Notes: generated by a model from the letters alone, not told the origin. A stretch of 64,000 nt of DNA from Toxoplasma gondii ME49 (GCF_000006565.2 NC_031480.1:5759170-5823169), one strand, 5' to 3'. Shown: positions 35,760 to 50,700, counted from the stretch's first letter. Program-made: numbers and translations.

Positions 35760-38700
35760 ATGACGGCATCTTCTGCAGATGGGGCGTCTGCCCCGGGAGG
35801 CGGCGACCCGGGAGAGGAGGAGGTCCGCTGCGCCGTTGGAACCAAGATCTACGTCCCTGACGCCGCTGATGTTTGGAGAACAGCGGAAGTGGTGAAGATC
35901 CAAGAGGATGGCAGTCTCACCGCCAGAGTCGATGCAGACAATGAACTGGTGCAGCTCAAAAAAAACGATATATGGTATCTGTGCAATACCGGTGAGGACG
36001 TGGTGCTCATGAGAGACTTTCCCGATACCTAGCTGCGAGTGTGTGAGACCCGAGTATCTATCCTTGTTCCCTCTGCGGTGTGCAGATACCGCACTCTATA
36101 CACTTTGGAAGTGGAGAAATGCGCCGCTGCTGTACATCAACATCTCTCTAAATGTTTTCGCGATTCTCTCTCTAGACACATGCGACACGGTGCTTGTCCA
36201 CGACGCGCTTTCTTTCTTTTCGCGCCTCCGCCAGAATACTCGTCTTTCAACTCGATCATATGCAGTGGATCTTGATATAGACGGTTGTGTACGCGCTTCA
36301 AGACAAGGGGGAGAGAGAGGGAAAACGAGGTGAAATATGCGGTCACGAAATACGTCACGAAGTTCAGATCTCTTCAGCGAATGCTAGGCGAACATGGGGA
36401 GAGCATTTTGTTAACGAAGCACAGGTCGCGAATAGTTGCGCAGATCTTGATAGGCCAACGTCATTAATCGTGTTGATATCGAAGGTTCACTGACTCGCGA
36501 GGAAGAGCCATAAGCTAGGGCGCATTGGCACATGGAGAAAAGAAATTGACCATCGTTTTCTCTTTCATGAGCAGATGTAAACGCACATATTATAGGTCTT
36601 TTTTGGTGATTCTTCGCGCTCTAGCTTTATAACTGAATGTATCGAGCGGCCTCCAGACTTTCGGGTGTCTCGCCATATTTGACGACGGCAGTTTCCTGCG
36701 GAACTGCCGCGGTGTCGGATTCCCTGTAGAGGTTCTACCAGATGGACGCGTTCGCCGTTGCATGCGTCTGTCGTTTCTTGTCTCGTCTCCAGATGTGTGG
36801 AACACCACCGGACTGAGTGCGCCGACAGATTTGACGATGCTGACGCATTTGCATGAGGCGGCCGTCCTCGACTCTCTCAACCTCCGCTTCGATATCGACG
36901 AGATCTACACTTTCACGGGTCCCATTCTGATTGCGGTCAATCCTTTTAAACAGATCACAGGTCTCTACGACATGAAGGTACGTCGGCTGCACATCAAAGC
37001 GAGGCTCCCTGCGTACGTCTGTGGGTGCCTACACACAGCTGTGCGCCTGGGGAGGTGAGTCGACGATGCGTCACCTGCGTCCGCCGCTTTACCGGTGTCT
37101 GCCGGTTTGCCGAGTTGCCGTCTCACGCCTTCTCTGCTCTCTCTCTTGCGTGACTTCCCCTCCGAGCTCTAGGGCCGTCCGTCTGAGCACGGCCAGTTCT
37201 TTGCGTCTCGCAAACTCCGTTTCGAGATTCCTCGTCAGCACCCGTGCACACCCACGGCACTTGAACTAGCCAAGAGGAAGACCTACGGAGATGCAAGTGT
37301 GGTCCGCGTCCTCGTTCCGGGACTGGAATCCATGAAACGATTGTTTTTTGTACGCATTTACTGGGGACTCGGTGTTTCTATATACTCGGCGCGGGGCAGA
37401 TGGTGTGGATCTTTGTCTTCGAAGCACGAGGACGCTTGCGAGTTTTTTTTGAATCCGCCGGTCGCCTTATGCACTTGCGAACGTTTTTGTTGTGTGTCCT
37501 GATGTGGGCGTCCGGCGAACACACAGCAATTGGTTCGGTACATCGCGAGTTCGGAGCTGCCGATGCCCGGAGTGCCTTCTTCCTCGTCCGGCTCTTCTTC
37601 CAACGCACCCGTCGCGCTGCCGATATCTCGACAGCCTCACGTCTTCGCCTCGAGCAGCGCCGCGTACCAGGGCATGTGCAACGAGAAGCAGAGTCAGACG
37701 ATTCTGATTTCTGGGGAGAGCGGAGCAGGCAAGACAGAAAGCACGAAATTCGTGATGAAGTTCCTCGCCTGTGCCGGCAGCGAAGACTTGGAGCGCCGGT
37801 CGCAAGTCGAGGCGCAAGTCCTCGAGAGCAATCCTCTCCTGGAAGCATTCGGAAACGCCCGGACGCTGCGAAACGACAACAGCAGTCGCTTCGGGAAGTT
37901 CATTGAACTCCAGTTCCAAACAAGCAAAGCCAAGCGGATGTCTGGAAACCGCGGCAGGTGAGACTCCCACCGAGGCTGATGCGAAGAACCGACTGTTTCA
38001 CAGGCGTTGACGGTAGTCTTTCTGCTTATCAAACTTAGATGTGAAATGGTTCAGGTTCTCTAGGACACTGAGTTCTCACAGAAACTTCGGCTTTTCTCCT
38101 ATCGTAAATGGGAGTGGAAAGAGCTGTCAAACCCTCTAACTTCGAAATAACAGTATCAAGCGACTTCAAGTTCAAAAGACTGCATGTGCGCCCATCTGCT
38201 GACGTAAACATACAGGGTATGTCTCCTGTAGACATCTGGCCGACGTTTGACTTCAGGCGACAAGTTGCTTCATGAGCTTATGCTTGTTGACATCGTGTGT
38301 TCTGTTTTTATGTACACAAGCGTCTTCAGACATACGCATATATATTTCGTGACAGAACTGCTGTTCGTGCGTTTCTGTGCATTGCAAGTTGAGTTGGCCG
38401 GTCCTCTGCATGCGCATGCGTCTATATGTACGAAAGACACCCTGCCCAAATAAACGTGTGAATGCTTGCTGGGACAAGGCTGCCTTCTGTCTGGCCTTTC
38501 GTGCTCAGGCTCTGTGGAGCTCGAATTCAAACGTATTTGCTGGAGAAGGTCCGCGTCTGCGACCAGCAAGAGGGAGAGAGGAACTATCACATCTTCTACC
38601 AACTTTGTGCAGCTGCAGAAGCTGCAGCTCAGACGGGAGGCATCTATTACTTCCCTTCCCCGAAATTCCGAAAAGCCGCAGGTGAGTGCCTCCTGTCTTT

Positions 38701-41700
38701 CGCCGTCGGATCTTTTACGGTGTATAGAGCCCTGGAACGCACACAGAGAAATCTACAAATATCCACGTACGTGCAAATAGATGGTAAAGCAGGTTTGTGT
38801 GTTTATCCATTTCGAAGCAGCATTCGCGTGACTTTCAGATCGACCTGTGTGCACTTTTCTCTAGATTGGTAGAAGGCTGTATGTGAAAAGTTTTCTTCTT
38901 GCGCAGCTGTGTGGTTTTCCTGGAGATCTTCTTGTCACGGACGTTTTGCATTTGCGTACGTCTCTCTTTAATTTCTGTAAGCCCGATGAGAGGCGAGAGG
39001 CCTTTTGGGGGAGGCGGTCCGAAATCCTCTGTCAAGCTCCGACATCCTTCGCCTTGTCCGAGCCGTCAACTTTCCCCTGCTTTTCTGTGTGCGTGGTTTT
39101 TCTCGCCGCGTCTTCCACTGCGTACCTTCTCCGCCGTCAGATGCAAAGGCACAAGAGATGGATATGTCTCTCTTCGAGCCGCGCGACAAATTCAAGTATT
39201 TGACCAAGAGCAGCTGCCACCAGCTGCAGGGCGTGGACGACTGCGAGGAGTTCGAGAGCACGCTCTTCGCGATGCAGACGGTTGGCATCTCCCCGGAGGA
39301 GCAAATGAGCATTCTCTCGGTCGTGGGCGCCGTTCTTTGTCTGGGAAATGTTTCTTTCGAGACTCCGAAGGCCAATAGCGAAGGATCGCAGGTCGCAGCG
39401 AGCTGCACTGAGTACGTCTGCAAGGCCTGCCGCCTTCTGGGCGTCCAGAGGGAGGCTCTGCAAGAGGCGATGTGCTACCGAACAATCAAGACCGCACACG
39501 AGAGCTACCGGTAAGACCTGAGAAAAGTTGTGGACGAGAAAAAAACCACGAAGAAGTCAGCGTTGAGGGGGGGCCGCAGGAGACCTTTTCAGGGACCCCA
39601 GAACGGAGGCCCAGCCACACAGAGGGAATCATCGACAGACGGAGACAGGCGCGAGTGGAAAAGAGCAGAAGAACTGCATGCAGGACATTCGGATCTCGGA
39701 GTGAACAGCGAAGGCGAACTCTTCGTGTGACAACTTCGCCAACATCAACACACTCCTACATATGCATATAGTGATGTCCACCCAGATCAACATTAATGGA
39801 CTGATGTCTATGCTTGTTTGCATGTATATCTGGATGTATACATGTATATGTATATATATATATATGTATATATATGTATGTATGTGTATGTATGTATGTG
39901 TGTATGTATGTATGTATGTATATGCGTATGCGTGTGTACGTAGAAGCGTTTATATGTGTGTATTATGTGTGTCTACTTGTTTAAGGTGTGTGAGCATGTC
40001 GGCTTTTTGGAGGTTTAGGATGTGACGCCGGAGGAGAAGGGGGGGGACTTGGTTTGAAGCGTGTAGACGCACTTGTGGAAGCGTTTCTTTTTTCAGGAAG
40101 CCGTTGAAGACAGACGAAGCATGGGAGATGAAGGACGCGCTGTGTCGGGCGCTGTACGGTTGTCTGTTTCTGCAAGTTGTCGCGAAGACGAACGCGTCTA
40201 TAGGTTACCTGAAGGAGGTGCAGAGTGCAGACGATTTGCTTCTGTTTTGCGGAGTGCTGGACATTTTCGGCTTCGAATGTTTCCAGTTCAACTCGTTCGA
40301 GCAGCTGTGCATCAACTTCACCAACGAGCGTCTGCAGAATTTCTTCAATACGTTCGTCTTCAAGTGCGAGGAAGAGCTCTACCGCGCCGAAGGCATCCAG
40401 TGGAACCCTCTGGACTTCCCGGACAACGCAGACTGCGTCGCGCTGCTGCAGGAAAAGCCGCTCGGTCTGTTCTCCATGCTCGACGAAGAGTGCATGGTCC
40501 CCGCAGGCAAAGACCGAGGATTCAACAACAAAGTCTGCCAGAAACACGGCGGTGAGGAAAAGAAGAGAAGAAGAGAGAAGAAAAGAAGAAGAGGAAGATA
40601 GAGAATGGGAAGCGGAGATGAAAGAGAGAGAAGAAGAGAGAGAAGAAGAGAGAGAAGAAGAAGAGGAGATGGAGAGGCCGGGGGGAGAAGGTCAAGGTTT
40701 TTGTCCTTGGCAGGAGAGGGGTGCGAAGTCCTTTTGGCGGAAGATTTGCATGTTTTCTTCAGGTCACAAACGTTTCGGCGTGATCAAAACGAAACCTAAT
40801 TGCTTCGTGGTGCACCACTTTGCCGGCAGCGTAGAGTACTGCTCCGACGGATTTCTGGAGAAGAACAAGGACCAGCTGTCCGTGGATCTGCAGGAGGCAG
40901 TGAAGGCTTCGACGATCCCGTTCGTCTCCAACTTGTTTTCTGCGTTCCTGAACCGCGGCACAGCGGAAGACGGATCGGGGAAGAAGCGAAAGTTCGTGAC
41001 GGTGTCGAGCGAGTTTCGCGAGCAACTCGGCGCGCTGATGGAGACCGTCGACAAGACGGCACCGCACTTCATTCGCTGCATCAAACCCAATCCGCAGAAC
41101 CTCCCAGACCTCTTCGACCGCGCGACAGTGAACGAGCAGCTCCGATATGGAGGCGTCCTGCAAGCGGTGCAGGTCAGCCGTGCAGGGTACCCTGTGCGCC
41201 TCTCGCACCGCGACTGCTTCTTCGACTATAGGGCGCTCGCAGACGGAGCGCTTGCTGCGCAGCTGTCGCAGGGCACAGAGACGCCCGAGGCCTGGCGCGG
41301 CCGCGCTGAGGCTCTGCTCCGCCACCTGGACGAGAAGCTGAAGCTCGACCGCCGGAAAAAAGAGACAGACTCCCCGGACCGAACCTGGGCCGTCGGGAAG
41401 ACCCTCTGCTTCTTCAAAAACGAAGCGTGAGACGCGAGCAAGCAACGCGGCTCAACCAAAGGCTCCCGCCAGAGAGAACGAGGGAGAACGAGAGGAACGA
41501 GTTTTGAAGAAGGAGAAAGAAAACGTTCAGGAAAAAGAAAACGTTCAGGAGAAAGAAAACGTTCAGGAGAGAGAAAACATTCAGGAGAAAGAGTGTGCGC
41601 GTTGTCTGGGTCAGGGAAGAAAAGAAGAGAGAGATACAGAGACGTGACGTTCGCGTTTCTCTTTTCTGCTGGCGTCACCAAAAGGGGAGGAACTCTTTTC

Positions 41701-44700
41701 AGCGTACGTCCTGCGCAGGAAAGCTGATCCAGGCACTTCTGCCTGTGTCTCTGCCTGTCGTTTTTTTTCTGGACTTGGAATGGCCGAGTGACCTCGAATG
41801 GCGAGGACTGTCCACCTGTGTCTGTCTCTGCGAAAAAATGTTTTTCCTTTCCTGCGGTGCCCGTGCAGGTACGAGATTCTTTCGGCGAACTTGATGAGCG
41901 TGAGGGTGGCTGCGGCGACGGCGATTGAGGCGAGGTACAAGTGCTTTGTGCAGAGGCGATTCTTCCTGATGTATCGGCAGACTGTCGTTTTTCTGCAGTC
42001 TCACATTCGCATGTTTCTTTGCAAGTTGGAGGCCCAGAGACTGCGAGAGTCACGCGCTGCGCGGCGCGTGGAGAACTTCATGCGAGGCGCCGTTGCGCGT
42101 CTGCGGTACCTGCGGACTCTGGAGAACATCCGGCGAATTCAGGCGGCCTGGCGAGGCAAGCAGACAAGGTCGCAGCTTCGCGATCGAAAGCTCGAGGAAG
42201 CCGCCAGTAAAATCCAGGCGTTCTGGAAGATGCACAAGCAACGCATGTTCTACACGAATTTGAAGAAAGCCTCGACTATTGCTCAACTCAAGTGAGGAAG
42301 ACACGCGGAGCGCAGAACTCGAAGAAAGGAGCCTTTGGGGAGAGGTGGAGAGTAGAAAAGTGAGAAGCGGCGCGATGTGAGAGAGGGAATAGAGGCGAGA
42401 AGAGAGAGCGAGAGGGAGAGAAGAGGAGAGAAGAGCAGAGCAAAGAAGAGAGAAGAATGAGGAGGTACAGAGAAGAAGGGAGAGGAAAGAACGAGAGAGT
42501 CGCCGAGACAGGTACTAGAACAGAGGTGACTGCCTCACTTGTTTGGACCGTTTTTTTGTGTTCAGGTGGAAGAGAATTCTGGCTCGGCGCATGCTGCGGC
42601 GACTGCGAGAGGAGGCTCGCGAGGTCTCAGGCCTTCTGAAGAAGGCGCAAGATCTGCAGCGCGACTTGTGCGAAGAGAAGAACAAGAGAAGCGACGCGGA
42701 AAGCCATGTTCTTCAGTTGCAGGCGAAAAACGAAGATCTCCTCAAAGAAATCCAGAAACTCCAGAGGGAACTCGAACGCGCGAAAGAAGATGTCGCTTCT
42801 CTACAAGGTGCAGCCTATCACCAATCAACCAGATGCAAAACTCACAGATCTCCTCGCTTCATATAGTTCAATATATATATATATATATATATAAATATAT
42901 ATATATAAATATATGAATCCCTGGAACTGGATGTTCTGTCTTGCTATATTTGTGTAATTATATATATGTGTATATATATTACGTATGTATGTATTTGTAT
43001 GTATTTATATAGATGCATGTTTGTGTACGTATGTGTGTATAGAACGAGAGGTTCTGTTTTCGTGGATATCTCTAAATATGTGAGTATTTCTTTACAGGCG
43101 TTGGTATTCTTACTTCCGAGAAACATATGTATATGCATGCATGTAGGTGTGTTTGGTGTATTTTCCGTGTCTTCTGTTTCGCGCTTTTGCGCATATCTGA
43201 TGCTGTTTTAGACATTTTTTTGCCTTCTGCATGCGCACACCGAAGGGCGCGTTTTCTGCCTGGTTAGATGCCCTCGATGTCGTCCATGTGGACTAAATTT
43301 CTTTCAGCATCTAACGACGACTTTGCTTCACAAGTAAAGCAGCTGAAGGAGAGTTTGACGGTGGGCTCTTCGACGCCAACGACGCCTCAGATGACATTCG
43401 GGACCCACAAGAGAAGGGTGTCGAACAACGCAGATGTCCCCCATTCTCAAGGTAAAGCGATGTTCACCATGTCTCCCCTTGTCAACTTTTTTTTTCAAAA
43501 ATATCTGCGTCTTTCATGTTCTCTCTTCTCTTACCTTTTCGCTGTCTGGTCTCTTTCTTTTTCTGTCCCTCCTTTGCCATTTCTTCTCTTTGTCTCTGTA
43601 CTTTCTTTGTCCCTCTCTCTTCTTTCTCCTTCTCTCTTTCCCCCATTTCTGTGCCACACACATATAATTCCCCCCCTCCCCCGTTTCGCGCCATTTTTTC
43701 TCTCTCCTTTTCCGTCGCTCTATCTCTCTCTCTGTCTCTATCCATGCCTAGCTATTTTTCTCTACCTCTACACCTCTATATCAATCTCTGTCTATCCACC
43801 TACATTTTTCTTCCTCGATGAGTCTGCTTATCTACATCTATATATCTATCTATCTCTCGATCTATCCCTGTACGGTGTCGATCTACTTTGGTCGCTAGAC
43901 GTCGTGTCTGTCTGCATGTCGCTGTCTGTGGTGGACCTCTCTGTCTGCTGGGGCCTTCAGAGAAGGACAAGTTTCCGACAGACGAGGAGTTGAAGGCTTT
44001 GCGGACAGAGTTGGAGAGACGCGACGCGGAGGCTCAACAGCAGCAGGCAGAGCACGAGGCTCTCATCGCGGAGCTCCGAGCGGCGTTGAAGGACGCTGAG
44101 AGTGCATGTGAATACGAGCGAACGCAACGCAAAGAAGCTGAGGCGCGGTACCGACTGGTCCTCGAAGACTCGAGCGCAAGCAGTACTCACGTCCGCGCGT
44201 CGTCTGCCTCAAAGGCTGCGGTCGCGGACTCTGCGCCCACAGCTCTGTTGAGAGAGAAGTGTATGGAGAGCGACATGGCGACAGGGCGACCTGGAGACTC
44301 GCTCGCGTCTTCGGTCGCGTCCGCTGCTCCTCTCTCGCCTCCGGTCGCGCTGGAGCCTGAACTTTGGGAGTCGGTGCTGCACGACCAGCGGTGGATCGAC
44401 TTGCTTCTGCTGGGTCCTGCCGGCGTGGGCAAGACAGGTTTGCTGGAGCAATTTCTTGTGAAGTTGGGAGACGAAGTTCATCTGGAGCAGCTCCGAGTGA
44501 GCCGAAAGATGGAGGACCAAGCGCCCTTCAGCAAGCTGCCGCAACACTACGAACTCGTCTACTCTCCCGACAGCCAGGAAGGCCGTGAACGAGAAGAAGC
44601 TCGAGTGAACGTACTCGACTTTCCAGGCCTCTCGCGTACCAAGCAGAATCCCGCGCTGAGGGTCAAGCAGGCCTTCGTCGTCGCGGTCGTCTTCGATCCC

Positions 44701-47700
44701 ACCAGACCTGAAACTTGTGCAGAGGCGCTGCAAATCTTGACCAACGTCGTGCTGCCTGCTCGGCCCAAAGTCTCTGCACAAGACCCGTTGGGCGCCTGCA
44801 TCAGCGGCAGAGTTTACCTCGTTGAAAACGGGTGGCGCGCAGCCGCCAAAGAAGCTGCTGTGCAAGTCGACACTGCAGCTGTCAGAGACAAAGGTACAGA
44901 GACGCGTGGAGAACCTGTGCTGAGCCGAGTTTTTTCCTGAGAATCGACCGCCAGAACGGCGACAGCTTAGTGTGCAGCCAGGCGAGCGAGGGGTCAGTCT
45001 AGCTTCATGAGGTGCCTGGTCGATATTGAGTACCCTGAGTACGTTTGAGGAACAGGAAAGGTTAACCGCACCACACAGTGGAAGTGCAGCTGCATACCGT
45101 CTCTCCAAACAACAAGCTGCCGCGAAGAGCGAGAAGGTCGAGTCGACACTTGGGGGGGAACTGCAAGAATTTAACGAAAAGTCGACAGTCCTCCATCCTG
45201 AACTGGAGTGAAATATGCAAATGCTGCATCCACCGCCGCGTTGAGTCGATTCCTCGAAACATGTAATTCACATTTTCACAGAACCACAGATCTCAGAAAT
45301 CGACAAGTTTTCACAGAACCACAGTTCTCAGAAATCGACAAGTTTTCACAGAACCACAGTTCTCAGAAACCGCGATGATGGAGAGACACTTCAGTTTGTA
45401 TCGATGTGGACAGCGGCATGTGAATGTCTGGAAAAACGGGTGCGTTCAAGTAGATCAGAGCATTTGAACCGAGGCGGCAAACGTCTTTTCTCTGTTTCAT
45501 GTCGAGTCTGGGTGGCTCACGGACGCGTCGATGTGTGAACCTGCAAGAAGAAGCGACCTAGCCCAGTGGCGAGGTGCAGGAGGAAGGAAATGTAGAAAGC
45601 CAGTTGTTTTCTCTCCGACTGCGCGTTTTGCAGCTGCGGGTCTCCGCTGTCACTACCGCGAATTGGTGCATCTGGAGTCTCTGGTCGACGAAATTGTGCC
45701 TCTGATGTCGAGCTGGAGAGATCTGCTTCAGCAGCAGAGACTTGCCATGCTGCAGCACCACGCGCGGCTGCAGCCGGGTGGGCCTTCTCCGCATGCGTCT
45801 CCGTTCTCCCTGCCTCGCTCGCAGACAGGTCGCGGAGCTTCGCTCTTCGCCACTGCGTCGCAGTCTGGAGCTCTAGGCGCCTCCGCTGTCGGAGGACAGG
45901 AGAACGGAGTTGAGAAGTCGTCGTCGGGCGTCTCTGCTCACAGACAGGGAGGCTTGTCTGCGAACTTCTTCGACAGCATTCGCTCTTTCCTCTCACAGTC
46001 GTCGATGCGACCTGCGGGGAACGTTCTGGCTTCTGGAAAGCAGGCCGCGGACCTGAAGCTGCTCAGACCGAGCATGAAGCCTGGGGGCACCGCGATGATG
46101 AAGAAACTGAAGACGCGAAGTCTCGACCAACACTCGGTCGTCCCTGTGCAGGAACTGCAGGTAAAGGCGAGCTGCAGAGCCGGGGGAGACGCGAAGGAAG
46201 AAGACTTCCTCAGGGTAGAGAAGTGAAACGGAAGGAAAGAGATCAAGAGAGAGACAACGCGAGAGGGGCGTCGAAACACAGATAAATTTACATCTGTTTA
46301 TCTGCATTTATATATATTCATATATATATGTATATATATGTATATATATTTATATATGCATACATGTGTAAATCTACAGATGGACCGCGAGAGAGAGTTG
46401 GAGGGACGCAGGCGGAGAGAAGGGAGGGGAAGCGAAGTGGAGGGAGATGGATACCTGGGAAATGCGGTAGAGAGAGAGAGGAAAACAGAGGCCTTTGACA
46501 CTGGAGCTGGAGTGCTCAAGGCGCGCATACCATTTCTGCAGATCTCCACAGTGGGTTTGTCCTTCCAATGGAGAGAAGTTTCATCTCCAATTTCGACATC
46601 TTTCTTCGTGCAGGACTCGGACTCTGCGATCACCTGCGTGGTGTTTGGCAAGGAGAAAGAAAACCGGGACTACATTCTTCTCGCGGCTGCGAGCAAAGAC
46701 GGCAGCGTAGTGATCTACCGGTGTTACCGTCTAGAAGCTGAAAGACAAATGTTCGACCAGGAGCAAGTTTCTCTAGTCACTCCTGCGGCTTCGCGGACCA
46801 CTGACAGCAAGGAGCACATCGGGCCTTCTGTCTCCGTGCACTCGCGACTCGTAAGCGAAGAAATGCAAAGCGGAAAGGGGAACTGACCTGGAAGCGAACG
46901 ACAATGCAAAGTGAAAGAAAATGCAAATCAACGGAAATATCCTTTTAAGCGCAAGGTAAAAAAGATGTGCAGTGAAGAGAAAAAGAGTCTCTGAAAAAAA
47001 TTTGAGGATTGCGTCAAGGGGAGAAAAGTTGCCGTACACGACAGGAGGCGGTGGAGGCAAGGTGAACTCCACGACAGGATGAACGCGTACAGCGAGAACG
47101 GAAAGAACAGGTGAAACAGAAGAAAGCAGTCGAAGGAGAGGTGAGACGAAAGACAGAGGCAACGGAAGGGAAGAAGATTTGAAAGGAAGCAAGAGAAGAG
47201 GACGTTCACTGGAGAGGTGCATTTTTCTCTGAAAGAAAAAAAAAGACGACACCGATCTGCGTAGAGCGAGAGAGACGGGTGTATTTGTATTGATTCAGAA
47301 AGATTGTCTCACCCTTTGAAAAAAGGAGTTCGAGCTTTGCATTCGTTTGATGTTTCATATTGCACTTCGTTCAACAGTCAGGAGCTAAGAGGGAAGTGTG
47401 TGAGGTTTCGCACTGGAGAGCGACGAGAACGGGGGCCTTCCTGAGTTCGACGTGAGAAGCGAAGCTTCCCTCGAAGGCGATTTACATCGGCTTTCTTTCA
47501 TCTGCCTTTTCAACCGCGTCGCCGCTGGCTTTTGTCGTCCACATTTCTTTTTCCTGTTTCATTTTCCTTGTCTTTGCGCGATTTCTCGGTCGTTTTTGCC
47601 AGGTGGGGCACAGCCGCGCCGTCACCTGTCTCTTCTTCTCGCTCTTGGAAGACCAGCTGATTACAACTTCAATCGACAAGTCTGTGCGATTTTGGTAGGT

Positions 47701-50700
47701 TCTTTTTCTCTGAATTTACTGGGGGATGTGTACACGCTTTTCTTCTCGTCTGGACGAAGAGAGCATCGAAGCGTCTCTCTCCATCCGGGTGGAAGGGCCG
47801 CTTGCAACTTTGTCACCTCCGTTCCTTCCTCCTCGTTTTCTCTCGCTGCGTTCTCTTCTTCTCCGGCCTTTTCTGCATTCGCTACCTCTCCTGGAGAGTC
47901 TCTTCTGCACTTTGTTCGCTCTTGTCTGCCTGCGTTCTCCGCTCGTCCGCGCCGTAGCCTTTTCTTTCTTCTCTGACGCGCTTCATCTTCGAGCAATTCC
48001 CTCTCTCCACTGTCTTTTGCTTCTTCTTCCCTCGGCTTTCCACTCCTCTCTGTGCAGGCATGTCGATACGGGGGACATGCTGAAAGTCTTCACAGACTCT
48101 TCTCCTGCGCTGGCTGCCGCCTTCCTCCCGTTCAACCCCACAGCCTTTGTCGCGTCGAACTCAAACTCCATTCTTCGGCTGGTCTGCGCCACCAGTGGAC
48201 GCGTGAGGAGACACTTTCCCTGGAGAATGACGAGAAATGCGGAAAACTTACAGAGACAACAAAGAAACCCAACTTGTTTTCTGTCCGTCGGCTTCCGTGT
48301 CTCCACGCATGCAGATTTGCACGCCTATGCATGCGCCTACACATCCACGTATCACGAGAAATCTGCAAATAAAAACACACATGCAGGTCGCCAAAGACAA
48401 CTTGGCCTCGTCCATATATATATATATATACTTATGTACTTGTACATGTGTACATATGCAAATGTTCGAAAATATTCAAATATCGCAAGAAAGTCGTGGA
48501 TATACATGCCTATATGTATATATATATATATATATATGTAGGTTTGTAGAGAACTATAAGGGTGGGGTGTTTGTGTGTGTATTTCAATGAGTGTCTTTGT
48601 CGCTTGTGCCTTCTGCGTTTTTTAGGTGATTCAGAAGCTGAAAGTGGAGAGCGAAGTGAGGGCGCTCAAGTTCGACGACACAGGGCTCTTCTGTTTTGCT
48701 GGAACGAAGGCAGGAGCAGTCCACGTTCTGGAGGCCAGCGACACAGTCAACATTCGATTTAAATTCAAGACTTCTTTGGGGAAGGTAGGCAGGCTTCACC
48801 ACTGAACTTCTCCTGAATTCCTTTGTCGATTTTTTTCATGTCCAACTCAGAAACAGCATCCACTGTTCTTTGCGGGCTCCATATCCACTTGTGTCTGCAC
48901 ACTCTGTCTTCGACTGGCTTTTCTGTCTGACTCTTTCTCTGTCTCTCCTCTACACACAAGTTTCTCTCCCCCCTCTTCGTTCCGTGTGTCTTCTTATATC
49001 GCTGTCTCTCGGTCTTTCTTCCTCTGTGTTTTGGTGGATGTCGGCGTCAGTCTCTATACTTGTGTCTCAGAGAGAAGAAACCTGAGATGAGAGGGAAGAG
49101 TTCTTTTCTTTGCGTTCTTTTCCTTTTGTTTCTTCTTAATGCGCAATGTGGGCGAAGTAGCAGAATCTGGAGACGGGGACGCTGCTTTGCTTCGGCTTTG
49201 GTTCATCTGTGCTTCACCTTCCTTCTCTGTGCACTAAAAAGGCGGTTCTCACGGCGGACTGAAACGCATCTTTGTAGTGTCCATTTTTCCTGCGCTTGGT
49301 AGGTCGTTCATTGCTCGCGTTCGATACATCACTTGCCTCCGTTGCATGCGTTCTCTGGCATGCGCATTTTTTGCAGGGCGCTGTGACGTGCATCACCTTT
49401 GTGCCGAGCACAGGACCTGGACAGTATCCGCGCCTCCTCATCAACTGCTGCGACTCCAGCGTCGCCGTCGTCGAGTGTATCTACGGCCCGCCTCCGGGCG
49501 TCCTCACCAACTTGCTCGTTCGGTGAGAAGACGATCTGTTTCCTCTGACCTGCTCTGGGCCATGGACGTCTCGCCTTGCATTATGTCTGGGATTTTGCCG
49601 AGAGAGAAGAGCGAAACGCACGGGGAAAAAGTGAAACACGATGCTGCTGTGACCCGTGGCTAGGTTTCTTTGGAGAACACAGTTCCTTCGTCAGGAATCG
49701 AAACGCTGTCTTTGCATTTTCGTTCTCAGTGCTTCACAGCATGCAGAGACGCGGTCCGCCAGTGTGAGTAGATGTAAAGACGTTCACATGCACAGAAAAA
49801 TGTCTGAGAGGTCTCCTTGTTGAGGGAAGTGACAGTGTGCGCGTCTCTGGGCGACTGATACGCGGGTCTGGCTTTCTTGAGAACTATGACAGACACAAAC
49901 AGAGAAATGTAGATTATCCTTGGGATGGAAGGATGATCTGTGAAGTCTGACACGAGCTTCTTTGCGTTTCTCCTGGTCTCCCTGTATCTGCATGCACTGA
50001 GAGTTTCTGTTTTTCCTGGACGGTGGTGCTGTCTGGAGAAGAAGAAAGGCCGCTCGACGAGGAGGGTAAAGAACTTGCTTTGTTTTGGGTCGCTGCTTTC
50101 CTCAGCCACCGTGTGAGAATCGCCCACAGTCTGCTTCCTCTAAGATGCTGGTTCTCAAACTTTGGAGGAGGGTGGCTTATCACCGGTAGTGAGGACAAGG
50201 ACGTGTACTGTTTCTCTCTTCAACAAGGCGCGAACTTCAAGGCAATCTCGCTCAAACATCACCAGGTAACGCCTGAACTGACAGAGATCATGGGTCCCTC
50301 ATCGAATTTCAGAGACAGCTGTTTTTTCTTCTTCACACCCTTCATCTTCAGTCTTTGTCATTTCTCTCAGTCGGTTTTTGTATCTCTGTCTCTCATCTGT
50401 ATCGGATTTTCTCCCCGTAGCTTTCCCTGTCTGTACTCTGTTTTCAGCCTCTGTCCGCTGCGCTATGTGTGTGTGTGTCTCTCTCGTGAAGGTTTCCATA
50501 CAGTACGTGTCTGTTATCTGTCTCTCTTTTCCTTGTTTCTACCATTCCATCTAGTGCATGTTTGCGCACAGCTGGGTCGATCTCTGTGAGTGCGTCTGCG
50601 ATTCTCTGCGTTGTTCGTCTCAGTATCAGTGGGGCGTTTCATGTAGAGTTCTCTGTCTTCCTTCTCGATTATAGCTATAGTTTGTGTACGCGTGCGTCTT

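Noticed and set aside
37173..37330. An extra MyoF exon after GAGCTCTAG
   Set aside because: The frame is open but does not resemble myosin, and exon 36793-36977 joins exon 37527-37957 in phase with continuous motor homology.
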